Below, in pieces: positions 16,417 through 23,787 of a stretch of 37,801 nucleotides of DNA (positions are counted from its first letter, which is position 1; every line of letters begins with the position of its first letter). This DNA comes from Candidatus Gemmiger excrementipullorum (GTDB taxonomy: Bacteria; Bacillota; Clostridia; Oscillospirales; Ruminococcaceae), in contig DXEI01000071.1 in NCBI GenBank assembly GCA_019115045.1, positions 1 to 37,801 on the forward strand. Direction: 5' to 3'. The notes under the pieces were generated by a model, which did no database searches, was not told the origin of the DNA, and saw only the letters and a list, made by a program, of their open reading frames with translations. A program made the translations under genes and the position numbers.

Positions 16417-16679
16417 ATGAAAGACAGGGAGTACGGTTATTTTGGCAAGGGCTGAGCGGGTATGCCCACTACCGCACAGCCTTGAAGCGAACGCAGCGGA
16501 AAGGCCAGACGCCCGCCGCCCATGACCCCCAACCCCCGCACGCCGCACCGGGCCCCGACCCCAAGCAGCAAGAGCAGGACGTCCCGTCTGAGGAGGTCTA
16601 TATCTTCCTGATCGTCGGCGGGCTGGTTCTTGCCTGCGTGGTTTTGGTCGCCATCCAGCAAATGCTGATGCGCCTGTAA
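16417..16679 (+). pseudogene. Small membrane-protein gene broken by a one-base frameshift
   Basis: A good promoter, a GGGAGG ribosome site nine bases before the ATG and a clean start (MKDREYGYFGKG) lead to a TGA at 16453 after only 12 codons. The -1 frame continues at once as LSGYAHYRTALKR, a hydrophilic Pro/Gln-rich linker, and a single predicted membrane helix (IFLIVGGLVLACVVLVAI) ending at the stop at 16677-16679. Re-inserting one base near 16450-16453 would restore a protein of about 87 residues with its membrane helix at the C-terminus. The MKDREYGYFGKG-LSGYAHY reading resembles a small Clostridia family I cannot name with certainty. No convincing slippery heptamer is present, so a real lesion or an assembly error is likelier than programmed frameshifting. 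Confidence 0.6.
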
Positions 16680-16815
16680 CGCGCGCCCGCCCCCGGGATG
16701 CATATGGTCAACCGCACCGGGCCATGAGAGTTACCCGAAGTGGAAACCAAACCGATCGTTGACCAAAAGTTGACCATTTCAGCCAAAAGCCCCTGATCAA
16801 GCCGGAAAAAGAAAG
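16680..16815. other. Noncoding gap with GGTCAAC/GTTGACC heptamers
   Basis: About 135 bases between the broken small gene and the tRNA terminator. One GGTCAAC (16706-16712) and two GTTGACC copies (16758-16764 and 16769-16775) are present. I see no supportable gene. Confidence 0.4.
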
Positions 16816-16856
16816 CCGCCGCCCCTGCGCTTTATAACGCAGGAACGGCGGTTTTT
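16816..16856. terminator. Bidirectional terminator next to tRNA-Thr
   Basis: The stem CCGCCG/CGGCGG, a two-by-two internal loop, and CCTGCG/CGCAGG close an eight-base loop (16830-16837). Five T residues follow on the plus strand. On the minus strand it is followed by TTTCTTTTT after one C, and this is the expected end of the tRNA and rsmA transcripts. Confidence 0.85.
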
Positions 16857-16859
16857 GTT

Positions 16860-16935
16860 TGGAGCCAGCAACAGGAATCGAACCTGCAACCTGCTGATTA
16901 CAAATCAGCTGCACTGCCAATTGTGCTATGCTGGC
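16860..16935 (-). tRNA. tRNA-Thr (anticodon UGU)
   Basis: The 76-base minus-strand gene folds as a complete cloverleaf. The acceptor GCCAGCA pairs with TGCTGGC and the D stem is GCAC/GTGC. The anticodon stem GCTGA/TCAGC encloses TTTGTAA, with TGT as anticodon. The T arm is GCAGG-TTCGATT-CCTGT. The discriminator base is T and CCA is encoded in the gene. It starts ten bases after the rsmA stop codon on the same strand. Confidence 0.97.
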
Positions 16936-16945
16936 GGGGACTTAG

Positions 16946-17836
16946 TTAGTGTACCACATCCGGCCCGGCGTTGTCAACGCCGGGCATGGCCTGTGCCAGC
17001 GCCGCGTAGTGCTGCAGCGTCAGCTGCTCGGGGCGCACGCGCGGGTCCAGGCCGGCGGCTTCCAGCGCCTGCAGCACCTGCGCTTTGGGCAGCTGCAGGC
17101 CGTTGGCGATGGCGTTGGCGGCCGTTTTACGGCGCTGAGAGAAGGCGGCGCGGATCAGTGCAAAGTACGCGCGCTCCTGCCCGGCGGGCAGCGCGACCGG
17201 CGGCTGCGGGCGGACGTCCAGCCGGATGACCGCGCTGGTGACCGTGGGGGCCGGGTAAAAGCTGCCGGGCTGCACGCTGAACAGCAGCCTGGGCTGCGCG
17301 TAGTACGCCACCGCATAGCTGATGGCCCCCGCCTGCCGCGTGCCGGGCGCGGCGCACAGGCGCTGTGCGGCCTCCTTTTGCACCATGACCGTGATGTTTT
17401 GGATGGGGAGTTTTTCTTCCAGCAGGCGCATCAGGATGGGGCTGGTGATGTAGTACGGCAGGTTGGCGCACACCGCGACCGGCCGGCCGCCAAACTCGGC
17501 GGCCAGCAGCGCTTTGAGGTCGACTTTGAGCACGTCGCCCATGACCAGCTTGAAATTGTCATGGCCGGCCATCGTCTCGGCCAGCAGCGGCTGCAAACGC
17601 TGGTCGACCTCGACGCTGACGACCTTGGCCGCGCGCTGGCAGAGCTGCTCGGTCAAGACACCGATACCGGGGCCAACCTCCAGCACGCCCCAGTCGGGGC
17701 CGATGCCGGCGGCCTCGGCAATGCGCGGGCAGATGCCGGGGTTGATGATGAAGTTCTGCCCAAACTCTTTGGACAGCGAAAACCCGTACCGCGCGCAGAG
17801 GTCGCGGATGGTGGAAAGATCGGTCAGATTGGGCAC
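16946..17836 (-). CDS. rsmA: 16S rRNA (adenine1518/1519-N6)-dimethyltransferase
   Basis: RsmA (KsgA) dimethylates two adjacent adenines in the 3' helix of 16S rRNA late in 30S assembly. The 296-residue protein has the SAM motif LEVGPGIGVLT at about 52-62 and the adenine-methyltransferase motif NLPYY at 125-129. It also has the FGQNFI entry motif and a C-terminal helical domain with the AFSQRRKT signature. The start is a GTG at 17836, with AAAGGA eight to nine bases upstream. It follows the S41-family gene by 21 bases and is the last protein gene of the ftsE operon. Its final codons double as the promoter of tRNA-Thr. Confidence 0.96.
   Translation of the reverse strand: MPNLTDLSTIRDLCARYGFSLSKEFGQNFIINPGICPRIAEAAGIGPDWGVLEVGPGIGVLTEQLCQRAAKVVSVEVDQRLQPLLAETMAGHDNFKLVMGDVLKVDLKALLAAEFGGRPVAVCANLPYYITSPILMRLLEEKLPIQNITVMVQKEAAQRLCAAPGTRQAGAISYAVAYYAQPRLLFSVQPGSFYPAPTVTSAVIRLDVRPQPPVALPAGQERAYFALIRAAFSQRRKTAANAIANGLQLPKAQVLQALEAAGLDPRVRPEQLTLQHYAALAQAMPGVDNAGPDVVH
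16948..16977 (-). promoter_or_regulatory. Promoter for tRNA-Thr within the end of rsmA
   Basis: On the minus strand a perfect TTGACA (16972-16977), an 18-base spacer and TACACT (16948-16953) are formed by the last codons of rsmA (encoding VDNAGPDVVH) and its stop. The predicted start is just upstream of the mature tRNA 5' end. Confidence 0.65.
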
Positions 17837-17857
17837 AGGACGGTTCCTTTCCGCGGC

Positions 17858-19072
17858 TTACTGCTGCCCCGTCATGCCCATGACCGTGTTGACGGCCCGG
17901 CTGATCTGGGGATCGTTTTCGATGGTAAAGTCATAGTAGGCGCTCTGTTCGTCGGTGCTCAGCGTCGCGTCCACGTCGGGCGTCAGGCCGGTGTCGTTCC
18001 AGGTCTGGCCTTCGTTATCCAGCAGCAGGCCGACGGTAATATAGGCCGCCGACCCGTCGGAGAAGCTCTGCGCGTCGCTCATCACGACGCCCTTGCCGGC
18101 CGTGGTGGTGCCGACAAGGGTGACACCGCTCATTTTATGCAGCGCGTTGGCAAACAGCTCGGCCCCGCCCGCCGTGCTGCCGTTGACCAGGCAGACCATG
18201 GGCAACGCGACTGCATCCTCGTCGGACATGCGCAGGTCGGTGACGTTGCCGTCCTTGTCTTCCTGCTGGGCGATCAGCCCCGACGGCACGCAGTAGTCGG
18301 CCGCCACCAGCGCGGCGTTGAGGTTTTCGCCGGTGTTGTCGCGCAAATCGAACACCAGGCAGGTCGCGCCCTGCTCCTGCAGGGCGTCGACGGCGTCGCG
18401 GAATTCGTTGGCGGTACCGGTGCCGAAGGAGTCGATGTCGATGTACCCGCAGGTGCCCGCCGTGAGCTGGTAGAACACCGTCGGCGTGTTGTAGTTGCTG
18501 TGCACAAGGTCCAGCGTCTGCTCCTCACGGTCCGGCGTGAGGTAGGTGATGGTGGTGGTGGTGCCTTCCTCGCCCAGCAGGGCCGAGTTGATGGTAGCGG
18601 TATCGGTCATGGTGCGGGTGGACACGCCGTTGATGGCCGTGATGAAACCGCGCACCTGCAGGCCGCCCTCGCTGGCGGGGGAATTGTCATACACGCGGAT
18701 GATGCGCGCATAGCCGGAGGACGGGTCGTTGACGACCGCCACGCCGATGCCGGTCAAATTGCCGGACTGCACGGCCTGCATCTCGCTGAAAGCGCGGGCG
18801 CTGTAGTAGCGGGCGTATTTATCGCTGATGCCCAGCATGTAGCCGGCGGCGATGGTATCGTTGAGGGTGTCCTCATTGATGTCGAAGTATTCATTGGCGC
18901 GCACGAAGCGGTCGATCTCGGAGAGTTTGTTGTACTGCCGCTCCTTGTCTTTGACGCTGGAAACGGTGGAGTTGAACATGTTCATCGAGATGACCATGGT
19001 GAGCGAGAACGTGACCGCCATGGCGACCAGCGCGATGGTAAAGGCAACGCCCAGACTGATTTTTTTGCTCAT
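17858..19072 (-). CDS. S41-family (CtpA-like) protein, catalytic serine apparently lost
   Basis: This 404-residue exported protein has an N-terminal membrane anchor (residues about 8-30), a PDZ domain (about 100-190) and an S41 C-terminal processing protease fold. In S41 peptidases the nucleophile lies in NxGSASASE, three residues before the glutamate. Here the aligned stretch is NGSTAGGAE (297-305), which puts Gly302 at the serine position. The general base Lys327 in AGKG is kept, but the usual glutamine four residues later is Met331. The gene is intact, so a non-catalytic scaffold role at the envelope is inferred. Ser299 could be proposed as a substitute, but it matches a non-catalytic position in active relatives. 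It sits between the 37-residue membrane peptide and rsmA in the ftsE operon, with an AAAGGAG site. Confidence 0.85.
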   Translation of the reverse strand: MSKKISLGVAFTIALVAMAVTFSLTMVISMNMFNSTVSSVKDKERQYNKLSEIDRFVRANEYFDINEDTLNDTIAAGYMLGISDKYARYYSARAFSEMQAVQSGNLTGIGVAVVNDPSSGYARIIRVYDNSPASEGGLQVRGFITAINGVSTRTMTDTATINSALLGEEGTTTTITYLTPDREEQTLDLVHSNYNTPTVFYQLTAGTCGYIDIDSFGTGTANEFRDAVDALQEQGATCLVFDLRDNTGENLNAALVAADYCVPSGLIAQQEDKDGNVTDLRMSDEDAVALPMVCLVNGSTAGGAELFANALHKMSGVTLVGTTTAGKGVVMSDAQSFSDGSAAYITVGLLLDNEGQTWNDTGLTPDVDATLSTDEQSAYYDFTIENDPQISRAVNTVMGMTGQQ

Positions 19073-19106
19073 GGATCAGAAGGCTCCTTTTGGTTTGGTG
19101 GCCGCG

Positions 19107-19220
19107 TTACGCGGCGAAAGACAGCGAAAACACGATGGTGCTGAACAGGCTGACGATCATCAGCAGCGCGATGAACAGGCAGAACAGACGCACGCCCGTT
19201 TTATGCTTGGAGGGTTTCAT
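19107..19220 (-). CDS. Small single-pass membrane peptide, 37 residues
   Basis: This short gene begins MKPSKHKTGVRLFC and continues as one hydrophobic helix ending FSLSFAA. A basic head and single helix predict a type II, inside-out orientation. It lies between the M23 gene and the S41 gene on the same strand. An in-frame ATG at 19232, directly after AAGGAAAGG, would give a 41-residue form starting MYGTMKPSK. The shorter start lies about 12 bases after AAAGG, so the start is unresolved. I do not recognise a family. Location in the ftsEX operon suggests an envelope or division role, but that is inference. Confidence 0.65.
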   Translation of the reverse strand: MKPSKHKTGVRLFCLFIALLMIVSLFSTIVFSLSFAA

Positions 19221-19239
19221 CGTCCCATACATCCTTTCC

Positions 19240-20457
19240 TTAGTGGGGGATCCAGTTGGTGACATCGGTCAGCACACCGTTGATCTTCATCTCAAGGTGC
19301 AGGTGGTTGCCGGTAGAGTTGCCGGTGGTGCCCACATACCCGATGACCTGGCCCTTGGAAACGTTTTGCCCGGCGCTGACGATGGGGGTGCTGTTCATGT
19401 GGGCGTACAGCGTGGAGTAGGTGTTGCCCTCGTCGTCTTTGCCGTGGTAGATCTGCACATAGTTGCCCCAGCTCCAGTGGTAGGTGGCGTCGGTGACGAC
19501 ACCGTCGGCGATGGCGTAGATCTCGGTGCCGCCGGGCGCGGCAAAGTCGGTGCCGCGGTGGCCGCCGCCGCCAAACGCGCAGGAAATGTACTTATAGCTC
19601 GGCAGCGCCGGGCCGAAGTTGAGCGAACAGGTCATAGCTGCCTGGCTGTACTTGTTGACCTGCGAGTTGAGGTAGGCGTCCAGTTCGGCGGCAGCCTCGT
19701 CCAGCTTTTTGCGGGCTTCGGCAGCCGAGGCTTCCAGGGCATCCTCCCGCGCGTCAGCCTCCGAGATCGTATCGTTCTGCTGCTGGATGCTGACGGCCAG
19801 CTCGCCGTGCTTGCCTTCCAGCTCGGCGTTCTGGCTGTCCAGCTCGGCCTTGTAGGTCTCCAGCTCGGCCTTGGCGTTTTCCAGCTCGGTGCGCTGCTGC
19901 TCCAGCGCCACGCGCTGGGCCTCGATGTCGTTGCAGATCTCCTCGTCCCGGCTGGACATCTGGTCCAGCGTATCGGCAAAGGTCAGCAGCTCATAGAGGT
20001 TGGTCGCGGTGGACAGCAGCGCGATGGAACCGCCATCGTTGAGTTTCTGCATGGCGCGCAGGCGGTCCTTGAAACCTTCGCGCCGGGCGTCGTATTCGGC
20101 CTGTTTCTGGTCGACTTCCGCCTGCTTGGCCGTGATCTCCTGCTCTTTGGTATAGATCTCGCCCTCGGTACGGCCGATGAGTTCCGTCAGGGTGCCGATC
20201 TGGCCAAGGATGAGATCGGCCTGCTCCTCATACTGGGCCTTGAGTTCCTCGGCGTTTTCGCGGTTGGCGGCGTTCTCGCTGATCTGCTGGTTGAGGGCGT
20301 CCAGCTGCTCCTGCGCTTCGTCTTTTTGGGCCTGCAGCTGCGCGCGCTTATCGTCGGCCGCCAGCGCCGGCGTCGCGGTGGACACCGTCAGCGCGACGGC
20401 CATCGAGACCGCCAGCAGCGTGGAGACCGTCTTTTTTACAAACGGAGAAAGTTTCAT
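19240..20457 (-). CDS. Secreted coiled-coil M23 peptidoglycan hydrolase, EnvC/PcsB-like
   Basis: This 405-residue exported protein starts with a signal peptide ending near AALAADD-type residues (cleavage about 34). Long coiled coils follow at about 36-135 and 170-275, and a C-terminal LytM/M23 domain at about 290-400. The zinc and catalytic residues are intact: His300 and Asp304 (HRGTD), His353 (YAHM), and His385 and His387 (HLHLE). It should therefore cut peptidoglycan cross-bridges itself, unlike E. coli EnvC, whose LytM domain is degenerate. It lies 16 bases behind ftsX. In known systems FtsX's outer loop activates just such a coiled-coil partner at the septum. The ribosome site is modest (AAGGCGGG). 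Confidence 0.92.
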   Translation of the reverse strand: MKLSPFVKKTVSTLLAVSMAVALTVSTATPALAADDKRAQLQAQKDEAQEQLDALNQQISENAANRENAEELKAQYEEQADLILGQIGTLTELIGRTEGEIYTKEQEITAKQAEVDQKQAEYDARREGFKDRLRAMQKLNDGGSIALLSTATNLYELLTFADTLDQMSSRDEEICNDIEAQRVALEQQRTELENAKAELETYKAELDSQNAELEGKHGELAVSIQQQNDTISEADAREDALEASAAEARKKLDEAAAELDAYLNSQVNKYSQAAMTCSLNFGPALPSYKYISCAFGGGGHRGTDFAAPGGTEIYAIADGVVTDATYHWSWGNYVQIYHGKDDEGNTYSTLYAHMNSTPIVSAGQNVSKGQVIGYVGTTGNSTGNHLHLEMKINGVLTDVTNWIPH

Positions 20458-20473
20458 AGTCCCGCCTTTTTCT

Positions 20474-21376
20474 TTACACGTTCAGATGTTTGCGGATGCT
20501 GGTGGCGGTGCCGATGCCGCACAGCACAAAGCCCAGCAGCGCAAAGCCGCCCGCAATGTAATACCAGACGTCGGTAAGCGGCACGAGCTGGCCGCCGAAC
20601 ATCTGCGAAAGGTTGCTGGGATGCTCGGCATACCAGCGGCACAGCGCGTAGTACGCGCCGCAGATGATGCCGGAGGCAAGCGCCGCCGAGATCAGGCCGG
20701 AGGCGACGCCCTCGACAAAGAACGGGAAGCGGATGAACCCGTTGGTGGCGCCGACGAGTTTCATGATGCCGATCTCTTTGCGGCGGTTGAACACCGTGAT
20801 GCGGATGGTGTTGTTGATGACGACGATGCTGACGATGGCCAGCACCGCGACGACCGCATAGCAGGCATAGTTGATGGCGCGCTGCAGCGAGACGAAGATC
20901 TCGATCATATCGGTCGGGACGCGCACGTCGTCGACGCCCTCGATCTGGCGCAGCTGGCCGGCCGCCGCCTCGATGTTATCGGGGCTGTCCATCACGACGC
21001 GGTAGTTGGGGTAAAACGGGACGTCGTCGGAAAACGCGGCCGCGAGGTCGATGTTCTCCATCTGGGCGTCGTAATACTGCAGCACTTCCTCCGGCGAGAG
21101 GTAGGTGACGCCGACGACGTGCTCGGTACTGCGGATGGCCGCGTCAGCGGCGGCGATCTGTTCCTCGCTCGCGTCGGGGCTCATGTAGACGATGGTCAGG
21201 TTCTGGTCGCCCATATACTCGACCATGGCGCTGATGTTGACGCCCAGCAGGTAGGCCGCGCCGATCAGCAGCATGCAGACCGTCAGCACGCCCATGGAGG
21301 CGAACGTCATCAGCCGGTTGGCGCGCAGGTTGTGCAAACCCTGCCCGACCAGGTAGGTAAAGCTGGAAAAACGCAT
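20474..21376 (-). CDS. ftsX: Cell-division permease-like protein FtsX
   Basis: This 300-residue membrane protein pairs with FtsE to transmit ATP-driven movement to a cell-wall hydrolase outside. The N-terminal cytoplasmic stretch and first helix (about 24-48) precede an extracellular loop of about 120 residues. Three more helices follow near 170-195, 220-245 and 270-290, the standard four-helix FtsX topology. The conserved RRKEIGIMKLVGATNGFIRFPF coupling segment before helix 3 is present. A GAGGGGG site lies five bases before the ATG. It is 24 bases downstream of ftsE and directly upstream of the M23 hydrolase it probably regulates. Confidence 0.95.
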   Translation of the reverse strand: MRFSSFTYLVGQGLHNLRANRLMTFASMGVLTVCMLLIGAAYLLGVNISAMVEYMGDQNLTIVYMSPDASEEQIAAADAAIRSTEHVVGVTYLSPEEVLQYYDAQMENIDLAAAFSDDVPFYPNYRVVMDSPDNIEAAAGQLRQIEGVDDVRVPTDMIEIFVSLQRAINYACYAVVAVLAIVSIVVINNTIRITVFNRRKEIGIMKLVGATNGFIRFPFFVEGVASGLISAALASGIICGAYYALCRWYAEHPSNLSQMFGGQLVPLTDVWYYIAGGFALLGFVLCGIGTATSIRKHLNV

Positions 21377-21400
21377 GGTATCCCCCTCTTTGCAGTGGCG

Positions 21401-22159
21401 TTATTCGTCGTCGTACTCGTCGTATTCCTGCGCGCGGGCAGCCATCTTGGCGGCGTAGCGGCGGGCGACTTCGGGGTGCGCGGTGTCCGAGGCGACCATG
21501 CCGTCGGACAGTGTGATGACGCGGTTGTTGTACTTGGCCGCCAGCTTGTGGACGAGCTCATGCTCGTGCGTGACGACGACGACGGTGATGTTGACTTTGT
21601 TGATGGCCTCAAACAGCTGCATGATGTCCATGGACATCTCGGGGTCGATGTTACCTGTCGGCTCGTCGGCGATGATGATCTTGGGGCCGTGCGCCAGGGC
21701 GCGGGCCACCGCCACGCGCTGCTGCTCGCCGCCGGAAAGCTCGTCCGGCAGGCGGTCCATCTTATCCTCCAGCCCGACGAGCGAGAGCGCGAACGGCACG
21801 CGCGCTTTGATCTTTTTGGTGGAGATGTTGGTCACGCGCATGGCAAAGGCCACGTTCTCGTACACCGTCATGGTGGGGATCAGGCGGAAGTCCTGGAACA
21901 CGACGCCCATCTGGCGGCGCAGGTAGGGCACCTTGCGGCGCTTGAGCTTGGTCAGGTCCTGCCCGTTGACGAGGACGCGGCCCTCGGTAGGCTTTTCTTC
22001 CATCTGGATGAGTTTGAGGAACGTCGACTTGCCTGCGCCGGAATGGCCCAGGATAAAGACGAACTCGCCTTCCTCGATATGGATGTTGATATCTTCCAGC
22101 GCTACGTTTTCGTCGTTGTGCGTCTCGTAGGTCTTGGAGACATGTTCAAATTCGATCAT
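21401..22159 (-). CDS. ftsE: Cell-division ATP-binding protein FtsE
   Basis: This 252-residue ABC ATPase of the FtsEX complex acts on the cytoplasmic face of the membrane. Walker A is GHSGAGKST near 38-46, followed by VFQDFRL (Q-loop). The signature is LSGGEQQR, Walker B is IIIADEPTGN and the switch is VVTHEHEL. The FtsE-typical N-terminus MIEFEHVSKTY is present, and the C-terminus has a short acidic tail. The protein is slightly longer than E. coli FtsE. It is the first gene of the operon and has a well-formed promoter and an AGGAGA ribosome site. Confidence 0.96.
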   Translation of the reverse strand: MIEFEHVSKTYETHNDENVALEDINIHIEEGEFVFILGHSGAGKSTFLKLIQMEEKPTEGRVLVNGQDLTKLKRRKVPYLRRQMGVVFQDFRLIPTMTVYENVAFAMRVTNISTKKIKARVPFALSLVGLEDKMDRLPDELSGGEQQRVAVARALAHGPKIIIADEPTGNIDPEMSMDIMQLFEAINKVNITVVVVTHEHELVHKLAAKYNNRVITLSDGMVASDTAHPEVARRYAAKMAARAQEYDEYDDE

Positions 22160-22216
22160 TTGGCTTCTCCTGTCGGCATGTTACCTTCCGCATACAGTTA
22201 CAGTCATACATATAAT

Positions 22217-22245
22217 AGAATACCATGCCGGGCCCCTGCGGTCAA
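22217..22245 (-). promoter_or_regulatory. SigA-type promoter for the ftsE operon
   Basis: On the minus strand TTGACC (22240-22245), a 17-base spacer and TATTCT (22217-22222). The predicted transcript begins about 50 bases before the ftsE ATG. Confidence 0.75.
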
Positions 22246-22309
22246 GGCCGGGCCCGGCAGCAAAACGTGAAAATTCTGGGAAGGTTTTTACACCGCCGCC
22301 CTGTGTGTC

Positions 22310-23683
22310 TTAGCGCAGGGTGCGCAGCGCTTTGGGGTAGTGGTTTTTGACGCGCCCGCCGCTGACCTTGCCCCCGCCCAGCGGGAAGCCGTCCACCAGC
22401 ACGGCGCACCAGCCCGGCGCGGCGGTGGCGGCGGCGATCTCCTCGCCGCGCAGCCAGGCGGCCGTGCGCGGGTCGTCCCGCGTCAGGCGCTCGCAGTTGG
22501 CGCACTGCGCGCCCCAGGCCATAAACAGCGCATGGGCGGGTTCAAACCGCTTTTTGACGACGCGCCCCGCCAGCACGCCGCCGCGCACCACGCGCAGACG
22601 GGCCAGCGGCAGCGCCTCGCTGCCGGGCGCGGGCAGCAGCACCCACTCCCCCGCTATGGCGGCGGGCCGGCCGGCCAATTGCGGGAAATACTGGGCCGCA
22701 AACGCGCCCCACTCGGCCGGGGGCTTGGCCGGGCGCTGGGGTTTGGCGCGCGGCGCAGCGGGCGCGGCGGCCTCCCCCGCCTTTTGCAGCTTGGCCATAA
22801 AATGCCCCTCGCCGCCGTCGGCCGGCCAAATACGGCGGCAGTGCGCAGCGGCAAAGCCCGGCGTCTGCGGGGCGCGGTTTGCCTCGCCCGGCTGGCCGAA
22901 GCCGCAGCCGGACAGGTCGCAGAGCGCGAACTCCGGGTGGCGCGCCAGAAAGGCCGCCACCTGGGCTTCATCCTCCTGCGGGGCGAAGGTGCAGGTGGAA
23001 AACACCAGGATGCCGCCCGGCGCCAGCAGCGCTGCAGCGTCGTCCAGGATGGCCGCCCCCAGCGCAGCGCAATGGTCGACGAGCGCCGCGCTGTGCTGCG
23101 CCGCGGCGGCCGGTTCCTTGCGGAACATCCCCTCGCCCGAGCAGGGCGCGTCCACCAGCACGCGGTCAAAACAGCCGGGCAGCGCAGCGGCCAGGCGGGC
23201 CGTCGCCTCGTTGGTGACGACGGCGTTGGTCACGCCCAGGCGCTCGAGGTTTTGGCGCAGCGCTTCGGCGCGGGCGGCGTCATACTCATTGGCCAGCAGC
23301 AGGCCCTGCCCCTGCAAAGCCGCGGCCAGCTGGCCCGCTTTGCCGCCGGGCGCGGCGCACAGGTCGGCCACCCGCATGCCGGGGCGCACGTCCAGCAGCG
23401 CGGCCGGGGCGGCGGCGCTGGGTTCCTGCGCGTACAGCACGCCGGCGTGGTGCCAGGGGTGGCGGCCGGGCCGCCAGGCGGCGCCGGTGGTAAAGGCGGC
23501 CGCACAGAACGGCGACGGCGCGGCGGCAAAATCGGCATGGGCGGCAAACCATGCGCACGGGCAGCGCAGCGTGTTGACGGTGACGCCGCGCGCCGGTTCC
23601 GGCGTGGCGTAGGCGTACAGCGTGTCAAAGCGCGCGCCCAGCAGCGCGCGCTCGCGCGCCTCAAACTCCGCGGGGAAATCCAT
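22310..23683 (-). CDS. rsmF: 16S rRNA (cytosine-C5)-methyltransferase, RsmF/NOL1-NOP2 type
   Basis: This 457-residue SAM-dependent RNA methyltransferase resembles RsmF (YebU). The N-terminal region ends in YAQEPSA, followed by the SAM motif DLCAAPGGKAGQLA. The two catalytic cysteine motifs of RNA m5C enzymes are intact: DAPCSGEGMF and STCTFAPQEDE. The C-terminal part (about 330-457) is the RNA-binding PUA-like extension that separates RsmF from the shorter RsmB core. The start is the ATG at 23683 with GGGAGG upstream. It stands alone and ends about 65 bases before the ftsE promoter. No clear terminator was found at its 3' end, so some read-through into ftsE is possible. Confidence 0.9.
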   Translation of the reverse strand: MDFPAEFEARERALLGARFDTLYAYATPEPARGVTVNTLRCPCAWFAAHADFAAAPSPFCAAAFTTGAAWRPGRHPWHHAGVLYAQEPSAAAPAALLDVRPGMRVADLCAAPGGKAGQLAAALQGQGLLLANEYDAARAEALRQNLERLGVTNAVVTNEATARLAAALPGCFDRVLVDAPCSGEGMFRKEPAAAAQHSAALVDHCAALGAAILDDAAALLAPGGILVFSTCTFAPQEDEAQVAAFLARHPEFALCDLSGCGFGQPGEANRAPQTPGFAAAHCRRIWPADGGEGHFMAKLQKAGEAAAPAAPRAKPQRPAKPPAEWGAFAAQYFPQLAGRPAAIAGEWVLLPAPGSEALPLARLRVVRGGVLAGRVVKKRFEPAHALFMAWGAQCANCERLTRDDPRTAAWLRGEEIAAATAAPGWCAVLVDGFPLGGGKVSGGRVKNHYPKALRTLR

Positions 23684-23787
23684 CCGCGTTCCCTCCCTTG
23701 TATAAACCCGCTTGGCGCGGGCAAACTACCTGTGCGGCCACCCAGAGCCGCCGACCGATCTTTACTTTGCGAAAGGAGTCCACTCTC

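Noticed and set aside
16444-16456. Programmed -1 frameshifting in the small membrane-protein gene
   Set aside because: No X-XXY-YYZ slippery heptamer in the right frame was found at the junction. A lesion or sequencing error explains it more simply.
16708-16920. A 70-codon minus-strand frame starting MAVQLICNQQVAGS
   Set aside because: It is a translation of the tRNA-Thr sequence and its terminator, not a gene.
18174-18184. Ser299 as the nucleophile of the S41 protein
   Set aside because: In active relatives with NGSTASAAE the equivalent serine is also present but is not the catalytic one; the nucleophile column here is Gly302. Kept only as a low-probability alternative.
16949-19144. Long plus-strand frames opposite rsmA and the S41 gene, and similar ones opposite hydA, obg, ftsE/ftsX, the ABC pair and hom
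   Set aside because: They are mirror frames of well-supported genes, lack ribosome sites and show biased, motif-free composition.
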